Shown here piece after piece: positions 51,279 through 60,183 of a DNA stretch of 64,000 bases. The translations under genes were made by a program, and so were the position numbers. The notes beneath the pieces were generated by a model that saw nothing but the letters and a program-made list of their open reading frames with translations, was not told the origin of the DNA and made no database searches. Positions within the stretch are counted from its first letter, which is position 1. Each line of letters starts with the position of its first letter. Origin of the DNA: Halocalculus aciditolerans (lineage in GTDB: Archaea > Halobacteriota > Halobacteria > Halobacteriales > Halobacteriaceae); the NCBI RefSeq assembly GCF_014647475.1, contig NZ_BMPG01000002.1, positions 1-64,000 of the forward strand. The letters are read 5' to 3'.

Positions 51279-51758
51279 ATGGCTGATACCATCGAAGTCC
51301 TGGTTCCGGGCGGACAGGCCAACCCCGGCCCGCCCCTCGGCCCCGAACTCGGCCCGACCCCCGTCGACGTGCAGGCAGTCGTCGACGACATCAACGAACA
51401 GACGGCCGCCTTCGACGGCACGGAAGTCCCCGTCACCATCACGTACGAGGAGGACGGCTCCTACAGCATCGAAGTCGGCGTCCCGCCGACGGCCGCCCTC
51501 ATCAAGGACGAACTCGGCTTCGAGACCGGGAGCGGCGAACCCCAGGAGAACTTCGTCGCCGACATGAGCATCGAGCAGCTCAAGACCGTCGCCGAGCAGA
51601 AGAAGCCCGACCTCCTCGCGTACGACACGAAGAACGCCGCGAAGGAAGTCGCCGGCACCTGCGTCTCCCTCGGTGTCACCATCGAGGGCGAGGACGCCCG
51701 CACGTTCAAAGAGCGCGCCGACTCCGGCGAGTTCGACGACGTGCTCGCTTCGGCGTAA
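51279..51758 (+). CDS. rpl11: 50S ribosomal protein L11
   Basis: A 159-residue L11, binding 23S rRNA in the GTPase-associated region. The N-terminal domain has IEVLVPGGQANPGPPLGP, and the C-terminal RNA-binding domain has KDAAKE-like NAAKEVAGTCVSLGVTIEG, the L11 signature. Its own TATA-like gttaaac element (about 51248-51255) sits about 28 bp before the ATG. Confidence 0.97.
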   Translation: MADTIEVLVPGGQANPGPPLGPELGPTPVDVQAVVDDINEQTAAFDGTEVPVTITYEEDGSYSIEVGVPPTAALIKDELGFETGSGEPQENFVADMSIEQLKTVAEQKKPDLLAYDTKNAAKEVAGTCVSLGVTIEGEDARTFKERADSGEFDDVLASA

Positions 51759-51889
51759 GCGAGATTAGCGGAACAGACGGGCCGATTCTCACCGTTCTAC
51801 TGCGGTTTTCACGCGCGCAGTGACAACTCTCGGTGGTGCGGTGCCGCTCGCTGCTGTGGTGTCTCGCTGTCGAGCGCGTGCCGCGTGCG

Positions 51890-52723
51890 TTACCTGCCGA
51901 GCGTGCAGAGCGCGTCGTCGACGGCGGCGTCGTAGCCGTCGTCGGGGAAGTGGAAGGCGTGATCGAGGGCGAAGGAGAGTTCGTAGACGGTTCTCGTCGC
52001 GTCGGAGACAGAGAGTGGTCGGACGGATTCGTAGCCGCGGCGGAAGGCGTCGTCGAGGCCGCACCAGTCGGCGTACGTGACGTCGACGGCGGGGTCGCCG
52101 TAGGAGGACGCGGGGTCGAGGACGGCGCGGACGTCGCCGTCGCCGGGAACGACGTTGTTCCGCCAGAGGTCGCCGTGGAGGAGGGCGGCGGGCGGATTCG
52201 CGGGGAGGTACTTGTCGAGGTCGTCCGCGAGCGCGCGAACGCGGTCGAGGGAGTCGTCGGTGATGCCGCCGGCTTCGCGTGCGGCGCTCGCGGTCGGCCG
52301 GAGGCGGTTCGCGGCGAAGAAGCGCGGCCACGACTCGAAGGGGTCGTTCGGGAGTTCGAGACGGCCCTTCCACGTCGCCTCCGGGTAGCCGTAGGCGTCG
52401 CGTGTCGTCCCGTGCAGACGCGCGACGCGCTCGCCGAGGGCTTCCGCGGCGCGCGGCGTCCACTCGCCGTGCGGGACGTGTTCGAGGACGAGGAGGTCGG
52501 GTGCGACCGCGAGGACGTCCGGCGTCGGGAGGCCGGCGGCGGCGAGGCGGCGGAGCGCGCGCGCCTCTACGTCGAGCGGCGTCGCGCCCGTCTTCGCCAC
52601 CACCCGCCGCCCGTCCGCGAGCGCGCACGCGGTCACCGTTCCGATTTCGCCGCCGTCGAGGCGGCGGCTGCTCGTCACCGGGACTCCGAGTTCGACGGCG
52701 ACGCGGTCGGCGACGGCTGTCAC
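51890..52723 (-). CDS. Fructosamine kinase/APH-family phosphotransferase
   Basis: A 277-residue kinase-fold protein. VVAKTGATPLDVEARALRRL holds the ATP-binding Lys and helix Glu, LHGDLWRNNVV is the catalytic loop with its Asp, and VLDPASSYGDPAVD the metal Asp motif, as in fructosamine/ribulosamine 3-kinases. The GTG at 52723 is chosen because a cttttcc element lies about 27 bp upstream; earlier ATGs at 52825 and 52864 lie in the L1 promoter region. It separates rpl11 from the L1 operon and is divergent from the latter. Confidence 0.82.
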   Translation of the reverse strand: MTAVADRVAVELGVPVTSSRRLDGGEIGTVTACALADGRRVVAKTGATPLDVEARALRRLAAAGLPTPDVLAVAPDLLVLEHVPHGEWTPRAAEALGERVARLHGTTRDAYGYPEATWKGRLELPNDPFESWPRFFAANRLRPTASAAREAGGITDDSLDRVRALADDLDKYLPANPPAALLHGDLWRNNVVPGDGDVRAVLDPASSYGDPAVDVTYADWCGLDDAFRRGYESVRPLSVSDATRTVYELSFALDHAFHFPDDGYDAAVDDALCTLGR

Positions 52724-52809
52724 GGCGAGTGCTCGGCTGACGACCGGGAAAAGTCCATCGGCGCGCTCGCGGTGTGTGACTCGGGCACGCCCGCCCGGGC
52801 GTAACGACG

Positions 52810-52818
52810 GGTTTAAGG
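52810..52818 (+). promoter_or_regulatory. TATA box of L1-L10-L12 operon
   Basis: GGTTTAAGG predicts a transcription start near 52840, giving a leader of about 76 nt before the L1 ATG. Confidence 0.6.
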
Positions 52819-52838
52819 ACGGCATGACCGTTCCTCGA

Positions 52839-52911
52839 AGTGAGACAGGCGTAGCCTGTTTCACTGACCCGTAGGAGATCCCCCGAAAGGGGGTCCGGTA
52901 CTACGGAGGTG
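52839..52911 (+). promoter_or_regulatory. Structured L1 operon leader, probable autogenous L1 binding site
   Basis: Two RNA folds lie between the predicted mRNA start and the L1 ATG. The first, 52839-52865, is a 12-bp stem (agtgagacaggc / gcctgtttcact, one G-U) at the very 5' end. In the second, an outer stem CCGUAG/CUACGG (52869-52874 with 52901-52906) and an inner stem CCCCC/GGGGG with a GAAA tetraloop (52880-52893) flank an asymmetric internal loop (GAGAU / UCCGGUA). This is the helix-loop-helix layout of L1 sites on 23S rRNA and mRNA. The outer stem covers the first bases of the ggaggtga ribosome-binding site, so L1 binding would block its own translation. Confidence 0.65.
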
Positions 52912-52915
52912 AAAA

Positions 52916-53554
52916 ATGGCAGAAAATGATATCGTAGAGGCCGTCAGTGAGGCGCTCGAGTCCGCGCCCGAGCGGAATTTCCGCGAGACCGTGGACCTCG
53001 CCGTCAATCTGCGCGACCTCGACCTCAACGACCCGTCGAACCGTATCGACGAGGGCGTCGTGCTGCCAGCGGGTACCGGTCAGGAAACGCAGATCGTGGT
53101 GTTCGCCGAAGGCGAAACCGCGGTCCGCGCCGAGGACGTCGCCGACCAAGTTCTCTCCGGAGACGATCTGGAAGATCTCGGTGACGACACCGATGCTGCG
53201 AAGGACCTCGCCGATGAAACCGACTTCTTCATCGCCGAAGCGTCCCTCATGCAGGACATCGGTCGCTACCTCGGTACCGTGCTCGGTCCGCGCGGTAAGA
53301 TGCCGACCCCGCTGCAGCCGGACGACGACGTCGTCGAAACGGTGAATCGTATGAAGAACACTGTCCAGCTCCGCTCCCGCGACCGCCGCACGTTCCACAC
53401 GCGCGTCGGCGCAGAGGACATGAGCCCGGATGACATCGGTGACAACATCGACGTCATCCTCCGCCGGCTCCACGCGGACCTGGAGAAGGGCCCGCTCAAC
53501 ATCGACTCCGTCTACGTGAAGACGACGATGGGGCCCGCCGTGGAGGTGGCCTGA
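52916..53554 (+). CDS. rpl1: 50S ribosomal protein L1
   Basis: A 212-residue L1 that binds the L1 stalk of 23S rRNA and probably its own mRNA leader. [17 protein letters not shown] is the family signature at about residues 121-137. A strong ribosome-binding site (ggaggtga, 52905-52912) precedes the ATG, unusual in a genome rich in leaderless genes. It is followed 1 bp later by rpl10. Confidence 0.97.
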   Translation: MAENDIVEAVSEALESAPERNFRETVDLAVNLRDLDLNDPSNRIDEGVVLPAGTGQETQIVVFAEGETAVRAEDVADQVLSGDDLEDLGDDTDAAKDLADETDFFIAEASLMQDIGRYLGTVLGPRGKMPTPLQPDDDVVETVNRMKNTVQLRSRDRRTFHTRVGAEDMSPDDIGDNIDVILRRLHADLEKGPLNIDSVYVKTTMGPAVEVA

Positions 53555-53555
53555 G

Positions 53556-54596
53556 ATGTCCGCTGAAGCTGAATCCGAACGGCACACGGAGCACGTTCCC
53601 GAGTGGAAGAAGGAGGAAGTCGAGTCCATCTCGTCCCTCCTCGAGTCCTACGACAGCGTCGGCGTCGTCGGGATCGCCGGGATTCCGAGCCGCCAGCTGC
53701 AGGACATGCGTCGTGCGCTGCACGGGAGTGCGGAGCTCCGCGTCAGCCGGAACACGCTCCTCGAGCGCGCGCTCGACGAAGTCGACGACGGCCTCGAGAA
53801 CCTCGAGTCCTACGTCGCCGGCCAGGTCGGTCTCGTCGGCACGAACGACAACCCCTTCGGGCTCTACAAGCAGCTCGAAGAGTCGAAGACGCCCGCGCCC
53901 ATCGGCGCTGGCGAAGTCGCGCCGAACGACATCGTCATCCCCGAAGGCGACACGGGTGTCGACCCGGGTCCCTTCGTCGGCGAACTCCAGCAGATCGGTG
54001 CTGACGCACGCATCCAGGAAGGCTCCATTCAGGTGCTCTCCGACAGCGTCGTCGTCGAGGAAGGCGGCGTCGTCTCCGAAGACGTCGCGAACGTCCTCGG
54101 CGAACTCGGCATCGAGCCGAAGGAAGTCGGACTCGACCTGAAGGCCGTCTACTCCGACGGCGTCCTCTTCGAACCCGAAGAGCTCGCCATCGACGTAGAC
54201 GAGTACCGCGCGGACATCCAGTCCGCCGCGGCCGCCGCCCGGAACCTCTCCATCAACGCGGAGTACCCGACGACGCAGACCGCGCCGTCCCTCATCGCGA
54301 AGGCGGCGGGCGACGCGAAATCCGTCGGGCTGTTCGCGGCTATCGAGAGCCCGGACCTCGCGGACGACCTCGTCCGCAAGGCCGACGGCCAGGTCCGCGC
54401 GCTCGCCGCGCAGATCGACGACGACGAGGCGCTCCCCGAGGAGCTCCGCGGCGTCGAAGCGCAGGCTGCGCCCACCGAGACCGAGGAAGACGAATCGACT
54501 GACGAGGAACCCACCGAGGAAGCCGCCGACGAGGACGACTCTGACGACGACGACGAGGAGTCCGGCGCGGAAGGCCTCGGTAACATGTTCGGATAA
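53556..54596 (+). CDS. rpl10: 50S ribosomal protein L10 (P0)
   Basis: A 346-residue archaeal L10/P0. The N-terminal rRNA-binding domain opens [13 protein letters not shown] and contains [19 protein letters not shown]. The long Asp/Glu-rich tail ends [10 protein letters not shown], the P-protein C-terminus that recruits elongation factors and binds L12 dimers. It is co-transcribed with rpl1 and rpl12. Confidence 0.97.
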   Translation: MSAEAESERHTEHVPEWKKEEVESISSLLESYDSVGVVGIAGIPSRQLQDMRRALHGSAELRVSRNTLLERALDEVDDGLENLESYVAGQVGLVGTNDNPFGLYKQLEESKTPAPIGAGEVAPNDIVIPEGDTGVDPGPFVGELQQIGADARIQEGSIQVLSDSVVVEEGGVVSEDVANVLGELGIEPKEVGLDLKAVYSDGVLFEPEELAIDVDEYRADIQSAAAAARNLSINAEYPTTQTAPSLIAKAAGDAKSVGLFAAIESPDLADDLVRKADGQVRALAAQIDDDEALPEELRGVEAQAAPTETEEDESTDEEPTEEAADEDDSDDDDEESGAEGLGNMFG

Positions 54597-54613
54597 CACG
54601 GAGCACTACGACA

Positions 54614-54952
54614 ATGGAATACGTTTACGCAGCACTCATCCTGAACGAATCGGACGAGGAGATCAACGAAGACAACGTCACCGCGGTCCTCGAGGCCGCC
54701 GGTGTGGACGTCGAGGAGTCCCGCGTCAAAGCGCTCGTCGCGGCCCTCGAAGACGTCGACATCGAGGAAGCCATCGAGACGGCCGCCGCGGTCCCCGCGG
54801 GCGGCGCGTCCGGCGGTGCCGCAGCGGGCGGCTCCGACGAGGGTGGCGAGGAAGAAGAGGAGTCCGAGGACGAAGCGGAAGCGGAAGCCGAGGAAGAGGA
54901 GGACGAGGACGAAGAAGCCTCCGGCGAAGGTCTCGGCGACCTCTTCGGCTAA
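54614..54952 (+). CDS. rpl12: 50S ribosomal protein L12 (P1)
   Basis: A 112-residue acidic P1/L12. The N-terminal dimerisation helices start [12 protein letters not shown]; a Gly/Ala hinge follows at about 58-76, and the C-terminus GEGLGDLFG matches the P0 tail. It is the last gene of the L1-L10-L12 operon. Confidence 0.97.
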   Translation: MEYVYAALILNESDEEINEDNVTAVLEAAGVDVEESRVKALVAALEDVDIEEAIETAAAVPAGGASGGAAAGGSDEGGEEEEESEDEAEAEAEEEEDEDEEASGEGLGDLFG

Positions 54953-54980
54953 TCCCGACGCGCTCACTTCCGACGACGCG

Positions 54981-54989
54981 TTTTTCTTT
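54981..54989 (+). terminator. T-rich terminator after rpl12
   Basis: TTTTTCTTT lies 29 bp after the rpl12 stop; T-runs are the usual archaeal termination signal. Confidence 0.5.
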
Positions 54990-55097
54990 CGACGCCACGC
55001 CTCACAGCGACCGCCGCGTTCGACGCACTGCCTGACACGCGAGCGGAGCCTGTGTCGTCCGAGCGTTGAAGTAGGGTGACGCGGCGATGCGGGTGGT

Positions 55098-56315
55098 ATG
55101 GTCTCGGGCGTCGTGTTCACGAGCGAGTACGCGCTGACAGCGACGGTGCTCGTCGCGGTCGCCGGGGGCGTCAGCCTCGGCACGCTCTCCGGATTGACGC
55201 CCGGCCTCCACGTGAACACGCTCGCGGTCGCGGCGGCCGCGACGCTCCCCGAGATGGGGCTCTCGCGGCTCGTCGTCGGCGTCGTCCTCCTCGCCGCCGC
55301 GACGACGCATTCGATACTCGACGTCGTCCCCGCGCTCGCCGTCGGCGTCCCCGACGCGGCGATGGCCGCGTCGACGCTCCCCGGCCACCGCCTCGTCCTC
55401 GGCGGGCGAGGCCGCGAAGCCATCCGCGTGTCCGCGCTCGGGAGCGCGAGCGCCGTCCCGCTCGCCTTCCTCCTCGCGTGGCCGATGACGCGCGTCATGA
55501 CCGCTCTCGGGCCGTGGGTCACCGCCCACCGCGCCGCCCTCCTCGTCGCCGTCACCTGCCTCCTCCTCGCCGGCGAACCGACCCGCACCCGCCGCCTCGT
55601 CGGACTCGCCTCGACGCTCCTCGCCGGTGGCCTCGGCGTGCTCGCCCTCCACGGCCCGCTCACAACGCCGAACGTCCTCCTCCCGGTCTTCGCCGGCCTC
55701 TTCGGCGTCCCCATCCTCCTCGCCGCGCGCCACGGCGGCGGCCCACCACCACAGGACGACGCCCGCATCGACGCCGCCCCCCGCCGCCTCGGCGTCTCTG
55801 CCGGTGTCGGCGTCCTCGCCGGCGGCGTCGTCAGCTACGTCGCCGGCATCTCCACCGGCGTCGCCGCCGTCGGCGCGCTGTCCGCCCTCCCCGACATGGA
55901 CGACCGCGCCTACGTCGCCACCACCTCCGCCGTCAACACCGCCACCGCGCTCTTCGCACTCTTCGCCCTCGCCGCCACCGGCGACGCCCACACCGGCGTC
56001 CTCGTCGCGATGACCGACGCCGGCGTCCCCATCGACCTCCCCGTCCTCCTCACCGCCTGCGTCCTCGCCGCCGCCACCGCCATCCCCCTCCTCCTCGCCC
56101 TCGGCGACCGCGCACTCACCGCCGCCGCCCGCGTCGACCACCGAACCCTCCTCGCCACCGCACTCACCGCAATTATCGCGCTCACCGCCGCCCTCTGCGG
56201 CCCCGCCGGACTCCTCGTCCTCGCCGCCGCCACCCTCGTCGGCCTCCTCCCCCAACGACTCGGCGCGCGCCGCATCCACCTCATGAGCGTCCTCCTCATC
56301 CCACTCGCGCTCTAA
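55098..56315 (+). CDS. TctA/DUF112-like membrane permease
   Basis: A 405-residue protein with about ten helices. The early SLGTLSGLTPGLHVNTLA segment matches the archaeal COG1784/TctA-like family, and GISTGVAAVGALSALPD is its internal repeat. TctA proteins are the large subunit of tripartite tricarboxylate transporters, but no TctB or TctC partner is nearby, so the substrate is unknown. Confidence 0.82.
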   Translation: MVSGVVFTSEYALTATVLVAVAGGVSLGTLSGLTPGLHVNTLAVAAAATLPEMGLSRLVVGVVLLAAATTHSILDVVPALAVGVPDAAMAASTLPGHRLVLGGRGREAIRVSALGSASAVPLAFLLAWPMTRVMTALGPWVTAHRAALLVAVTCLLLAGEPTRTRRLVGLASTLLAGGLGVLALHGPLTTPNVLLPVFAGLFGVPILLAARHGGGPPPQDDARIDAAPRRLGVSAGVGVLAGGVVSYVAGISTGVAAVGALSALPDMDDRAYVATTSAVNTATALFALFALAATGDAHTGVLVAMTDAGVPIDLPVLLTACVLAAATAIPLLLALGDRALTAAARVDHRTLLATALTAIIALTAALCGPAGLLVLAAATLVGLLPQRLGARRIHLMSVLLIPLAL

Positions 56316-56639
56316 ACCGCGAAAACACCCCGCCGAACCGCACTGCTTGCGGGTCACGTTCGGCCGCCGACGTCGGCCTCCGCACGTCGCGCTGGCTCGC
56401 GATTCTCGCTCGCTCCGAACCGCGTTCCTCGCGTGTCGCTCCCTACCAGTCGCTCCCGCTCGCCGTAACGTGGTTCTCGCGCGAGCGATAGCGAGTGCGA
56501 GCAGCACGTCGCGGAACGCGACCGAACGAGCGAGCGCCGCAGGCGCGAGCAGGGAGGAACTTGTTCCGACCATGCTCGATCGGCCGCTCCGCGCGGACTC
56601 ACGGGTCGCTGGACTCACGGCGATGCCGTTCGTCCACTC

Positions 56640-56660
56640 GGCGGAACCGAAGGTTCCGCC
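56640..56660. repeat. Triloop hairpin
   Basis: Perfect 9-bp arms GGCGGAACC and GGTTCCGCC flank a GAA loop. Confidence 0.7.
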
Positions 56661-56679
56661 TGCTCCCCGTTCGTCCTCC

Positions 56680-56721
56680 CGCGGTTCTCACTCGCGCCTT
56701 CGGCGCTCGTTCCGAACCGCG
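56680..56721. repeat. Nested hairpin element, copy 2
   Basis: The outer arms CGCGGTTC (56680-56687) and GAACCGCG (56714-56721) enclose the inner stem GCGCC-TTC-GGCGC (56694-56706). The outer stem and linkers match the copy at 31247-31290, while the inner stem is different but still paired. Confidence 0.65.
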
Positions 56722-56740
56722 TCCTCTCTCCGAACCGCGT

Positions 56741-57709
56741 TCACAGCCACCCGACTTTCCGGAAGTAGTAGACGAGGACGCCGGAGATACCGGCCATCCC
56801 GAGGAGGGCGGCGGGGTAGGCGGTCGGCCAGGTGAGTTCGGGCATCGTCTCGAAGTTCATGCCGAAGACGCCGACGATGAGGGTGAGCGGGAGGACGATG
56901 GTGGCGACGATGGTGAGGCGTTTCATCACCTCGTTCGTGCTCATCGAGAGGGAGTTCATGTAGATGTCGCGCGCGCCGATGGCGAGTTCGCGGTAGGTCT
57001 CGACGAGGTCGACCTGCTGGACGAGGTGGTCGTAGACGTCGCGGTAGTACTTCTCCGTGCTCTCCTGTATCTGGGGGGAGTCGCCCCGCGCGAGCGTGCT
57101 GATGCTGTCGCGGGTCGGCCAGAGGAGCTTCCGCATCGCGAGGAGTTCGCGGCGCGCGTCGTTGATCTCTTCGAGGATTTCGCGCTCGGGCGTCTCGAGG
57201 ACTTCTTCTTCGACGTACTCCAGGCGGTCTTCGATCTGGTCGAGCTGCTGGAAGTAGTTGTCGACGATGCGGTCGAGGACGCGGTACGCGGTGAAGTCCG
57301 GGCCGCGGCCGAGGACGCGCGGGTCCTCGCGGAGGACGCTCTCCTGGACGGCGTCGAGGACGTCGAGCGAGTGGAAGGTGAGAGTGACGAGCCAGTCCGT
57401 GCCGATGAAGAGGCCGACGGGGCGGTCGTCGATCTCCTTCTCGAACGTGGTGTCACCGTGGCGGAGGCGCGCGGCTTTCGCGAGCACGAAGAGGTGCGCG
57501 GGGAACTCCTCGACTTTCGGGCGGACGTCGTTGCCGACGTCCTCGACGGCGAGCGGGTGGATGTCGAAGACCTCATGGAGCGTTTCGAGCGTGGCTTCGT
57601 CGGGGTCGTCGGCGCGCACCCACGTGGTGCCGTTGGCGAGTTTCGCGGCGGCGAGGTCGTCGTACTCGGTGACGTCCTCGTCGGTGTAGACGAGCGCGCG
57701 GAGCGTCAC
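56741..57709 (-). CDS. corA: CorA-family magnesium transporter
   Basis: A 322-residue CorA. A large cytoplasmic a/b funnel domain is followed by two C-terminal membrane helices; the pore motif GMNF is at 283-286 (VGVFGMNFE), just after helix 1. It imports Mg2+ (or Co2+) as a pentamer. The ATG overlaps the stop of the 54-residue membrane protein gene upstream (ATGA), so the two are co-translated. Confidence 0.93.
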   Translation of the reverse strand: MTLRALVYTDEDVTEYDDLAAAKLANGTTWVRADDPDEATLETLHEVFDIHPLAVEDVGNDVRPKVEEFPAHLFVLAKAARLRHGDTTFEKEIDDRPVGLFIGTDWLVTLTFHSLDVLDAVQESVLREDPRVLGRGPDFTAYRVLDRIVDNYFQQLDQIEDRLEYVEEEVLETPEREILEEINDARRELLAMRKLLWPTRDSISTLARGDSPQIQESTEKYYRDVYDHLVQQVDLVETYRELAIGARDIYMNSLSMSTNEVMKRLTIVATIVLPLTLIVGVFGMNFETMPELTWPTAYPAALLGMAGISGVLVYYFRKVGWL

Positions 57710-57870
57710 GCCGCCTCACCCCAGTCGATGCCGACGGCGAGCAGCGTGATGCCGACCATCACCGCGGTGAGGGTGAATCCGCGGCCGGGGTACGGGTAGA
57801 AGACGCCGACGGCGTAGCCGCCGATACCGAGCGTCGTGAGGATGACGCCGGCGGCGAGAAAGCGATCCAT
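57706..57870 (-). CDS. 54-residue two-helix membrane protein coupled to corA
   Basis: A short protein, MDRFLAAGVILTTLG onward, with two predicted helices separated by a PYPGRG turn and ending DWGEAA. Its stop overlaps the corA start. The ATG at 57870 is favoured; the frame continues upstream but becomes Ser/Arg-rich and loses hydrophobicity. I know of no named family; the coupling suggests a partner or regulator of CorA. Confidence 0.6.
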   Translation of the reverse strand: MDRFLAAGVILTTLGIGGYAVGVFYPYPGRGFTLTAVMVGITLLAVGIDWGEAA

Positions 57871-57928
57871 ATCTGCGATGACTGCGCGATACGTGAAAAG
57901 GCTTCGTGGTCCGCTGGTCCGCCGGGCG

Positions 57929-58573
57929 TCAGGAGTTGGTCGCGTGCTGGAGCCCGCCGAGGAGCGTCGAAATCCGCTGGTCTTCCCCGTCGAGCTGCTG
58001 CGGGTAGACGCCGACGCCGACGACGTAGTCGTCACCGTGTTTGACCTTCGTCAGGACGATGTAGACGTCCGTGGAACTCCCGTCTTCGAACGTCGCCTGC
58101 GCGGAGTACTTCGAGACGACCGTCTGCTGGCCGAGGACGGTTCGCTCGCTGCTGGAGACGTTCTGGATGTCGCTGACGGATTCGTACTGGGACTGCAACA
58201 GCATCACGAGGTCGTGGTTGTTGTAGTTCTCCAGAGGGTTGAACTGCTGGCCGAGCACGTCGATCTGCGGGCTGGAGAACGCCGTGAAGACGGCGGCTTC
58301 CCGCTCGCCGAGCGGCCCGAGGTCGACGGTGCGGTGGTAGTTCGCGACGACGTTCGTCACTTCGACCTCCTTCGTTTCGCCGGCGGCGGAGACGTTCCGG
58401 GAGACGGTCTGATTGTCGATGCTTTCGAGGCTGTAGTCGGTCTGATTGAGGGCGTTATCGTTCACGGTCGCCGGGGACGCGCTGAACGTCACCGGGCCGC
58501 CGAGGAGGCCCGAACACCCCGACGTGGCGAGCAGGGCGGCGAGCGCGACCGAGACGAGGATGCGTCGCTGCAT
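57929..58573 (-). CDS. Lipoprotein, DUF6517-like
   Basis: A 214-residue protein with a Sec-type lipoprotein signal (MQRRILVSVALAALLATSGC, Cys20). The mature part is a beta-rich domain with many Asn/Gln residues, conserved in haloarchaea (it resembles DUF6517). Function unknown; presumed to sit on the outer face of the membrane. Confidence 0.75.
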   Translation of the reverse strand: MQRRILVSVALAALLATSGCSGLLGGPVTFSASPATVNDNALNQTDYSLESIDNQTVSRNVSAAGETKEVEVTNVVANYHRTVDLGPLGEREAAVFTAFSSPQIDVLGQQFNPLENYNNHDLVMLLQSQYESVSDIQNVSSSERTVLGQQTVVSKYSAQATFEDGSSTDVYIVLTKVKHGDDYVVGVGVYPQQLDGEDQRISTLLGGLQHATNS

Positions 58574-58633
58574 GCGCGGGCTTTCACCCGGGCGCGGGAT
58601 AAGCAGTACGGCCCGCGAGTGACATTTTCCGGG

Positions 58634-60115
58634 TTAGAGCCGGTAGATCGGGCCGTCGTCAGTGTCTTCGACGGTCACGCCGAGCGCTTCGAGGCGGTCG
58701 CGGAGGTCGTCGGCGCGCTCGTACTCGCCGCTCTCGCGGGCGTCCTCGCGGAGGCCGAGCACGAGCTCGACGAGGTCGCCGGCGAGGCCGACGTCGCCGC
58801 CGTCTTCGCCGCCGAAGGAGAGCCCAAGGACGCGGCCGCCGAGGTCCTCGAAGGCCTCGATGGCCTCGCGGAGGCCGCGGTAGTCGTACTCGTCGTGGTC
58901 GTCGACGTGGCGGTTGACGGCGGACGCGAGTTCGAGGAGCGCGGTGTAGGCCTCGCGGGTGTTGAAGTCGTCGTTCATCGCGGCGTTGAAGTCCGCGGTC
59001 GCGTCCTCGACGGCGAGGCGGAGCTCGTGGTCGTGGACCGTGGCGTACGCCTCGTTGCTGTCGCAGGCGTCGACGGCGCGCTCGTAGGCGCGGTCGAGGC
59101 GCTCCCAGCGCTCCTCGGCCTCCGCGATAGTCTCCTCGCTGTAGGTCTGCGGGCGGTTGTAGGCCGCCGAGACGAGGAACGTCCGCACGACGTCCGGGCC
59201 GAGTTCCGCGAGCGCGTTCTTCACGGTGAAGAAGTTCCCGAGGCTCGAACTCATCTTCTCGCCCTCGGTTTCGAGAAGCGCGACGTGCAGCCAGTACTTC
59301 GCGAACTCGTGGCCGGACGCGGCTTCGGACTGCGCGATCTCGTTCTCGTGGTGGGGGAAGACGAGGTCGCGGCCGCCGACGTGGACGTCGATGGCGTCGT
59401 CGAGGTGCGTCATGCTCATCGCCGAGCACTCGATGTGCCAGCCGGGGCGGCCCTCGCCCCACGGCGACTCCCACGTCTCGCCCGCCGACTCCTCGATGGG
59501 GGGCAGGTCGGCGTCGCGGTGCTCGGCGACGTCCTCGGGGCTCACTGCGCCGGCCTTCCAGAGCGCGAAGTCCGCCGCGTGACGTTTCTCCGCCTGCTCG
59601 TCTTCCGGGCCCTGCGCTTCGAGCTCGTCGAGGTCCTGCCCGGAGAGCTCGCCGTACGTCGGGAACTCCGTCACGTCGAAGTAGACGCTGCCGTTCGACT
59701 CGTAGGCGTACCCTTCGTCTACCAGGGTCTCGATGAGGCTGATAATCTCGGGGACGTGCTCGGAGACGCGCGGGTAGACCTCGGCGCGTTCGAGGTTCAG
59801 CCCGCGCATGTCGTCGATGACGGACTGCACGAAGTTGAGCGCGACTTCTTCCTCCGTCTCGCCGAGGTCGTCCTCGCCGATGCGCGCGACGATCTTCTCG
59901 TTGACGTCGGTGAAGTTCTGGACGTGGCGGACGTCGTAGCCCTCGTGGGCGAGCCAGCGGTGCATCACGTCGGCGTGCACCCAGAGCCGGGCGTGACCGA
60001 GGTGGGCGTCGTCGGAGACCGTGAGCCCGCACGTGTAGAGGAGAACCGAGTCGGGGTCGTGCGGCTCGAACGGCTCCAGTTCGCCCGTCAGCGTGTTCGT
60101 GACGTGGAGCGTCAT
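58634..60115 (-). CDS. cysS: Cysteinyl-tRNA synthetase
   Basis: A 493-residue class I synthetase. The HIGH motif reads HLGHA (38-42), zinc ligands include Cys29 (YTCGLTV), HIECSAMS and HHENE, and the KMSKS loop is KMSSS around residue 280. It charges tRNA-Cys. The ATG at 60115 gives the standard start MTLHVTNTLTGE; longer open frames upstream are not conserved. Confidence 0.96.
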   Translation of the reverse strand: MTLHVTNTLTGELEPFEPHDPDSVLLYTCGLTVSDDAHLGHARLWVHADVMHRWLAHEGYDVRHVQNFTDVNEKIVARIGEDDLGETEEEVALNFVQSVIDDMRGLNLERAEVYPRVSEHVPEIISLIETLVDEGYAYESNGSVYFDVTEFPTYGELSGQDLDELEAQGPEDEQAEKRHAADFALWKAGAVSPEDVAEHRDADLPPIEESAGETWESPWGEGRPGWHIECSAMSMTHLDDAIDVHVGGRDLVFPHHENEIAQSEAASGHEFAKYWLHVALLETEGEKMSSSLGNFFTVKNALAELGPDVVRTFLVSAAYNRPQTYSEETIAEAEERWERLDRAYERAVDACDSNEAYATVHDHELRLAVEDATADFNAAMNDDFNTREAYTALLELASAVNRHVDDHDEYDYRGLREAIEAFEDLGGRVLGLSFGGEDGGDVGLAGDLVELVLGLREDARESGEYERADDLRDRLEALGVTVEDTDDGPIYRL

Positions 60116-60183
60116 ATCCCGGCTTACTCCGGGCGGGATGTAAAGCACCACGCTTCCGCGGTGCGTCACGCTCGGTCGCCGCC

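Larger units (their letters stand above)
56316..56740. other. 425-bp hairpin-rich non-coding region
   Basis: No gene is supported; overlapping open frames are GC artefacts without family similarity. The stretch contains many short inverted repeats, e.g. GCCGACGTCGGC and GCGCC-GCA-GGCGC, besides the two listed hairpins. It repeats variants of ccgaaccgcgt and cgctcgc many times. It separates the TctA-like gene from convergent corA. Confidence 0.6.

Noticed and set aside
56316-56740. Insertion sequence or CRISPR array in the repetitive gap
   Set aside because: No transposase frame, no regular spacer-repeat pattern; repeats are inverted and irregular.
56495-57799. 434-codon plus-strand frame in the hairpin region and over corA
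   Set aside because: No similarity to any family; it is antisense to corA, whose GMNF motif is clear.
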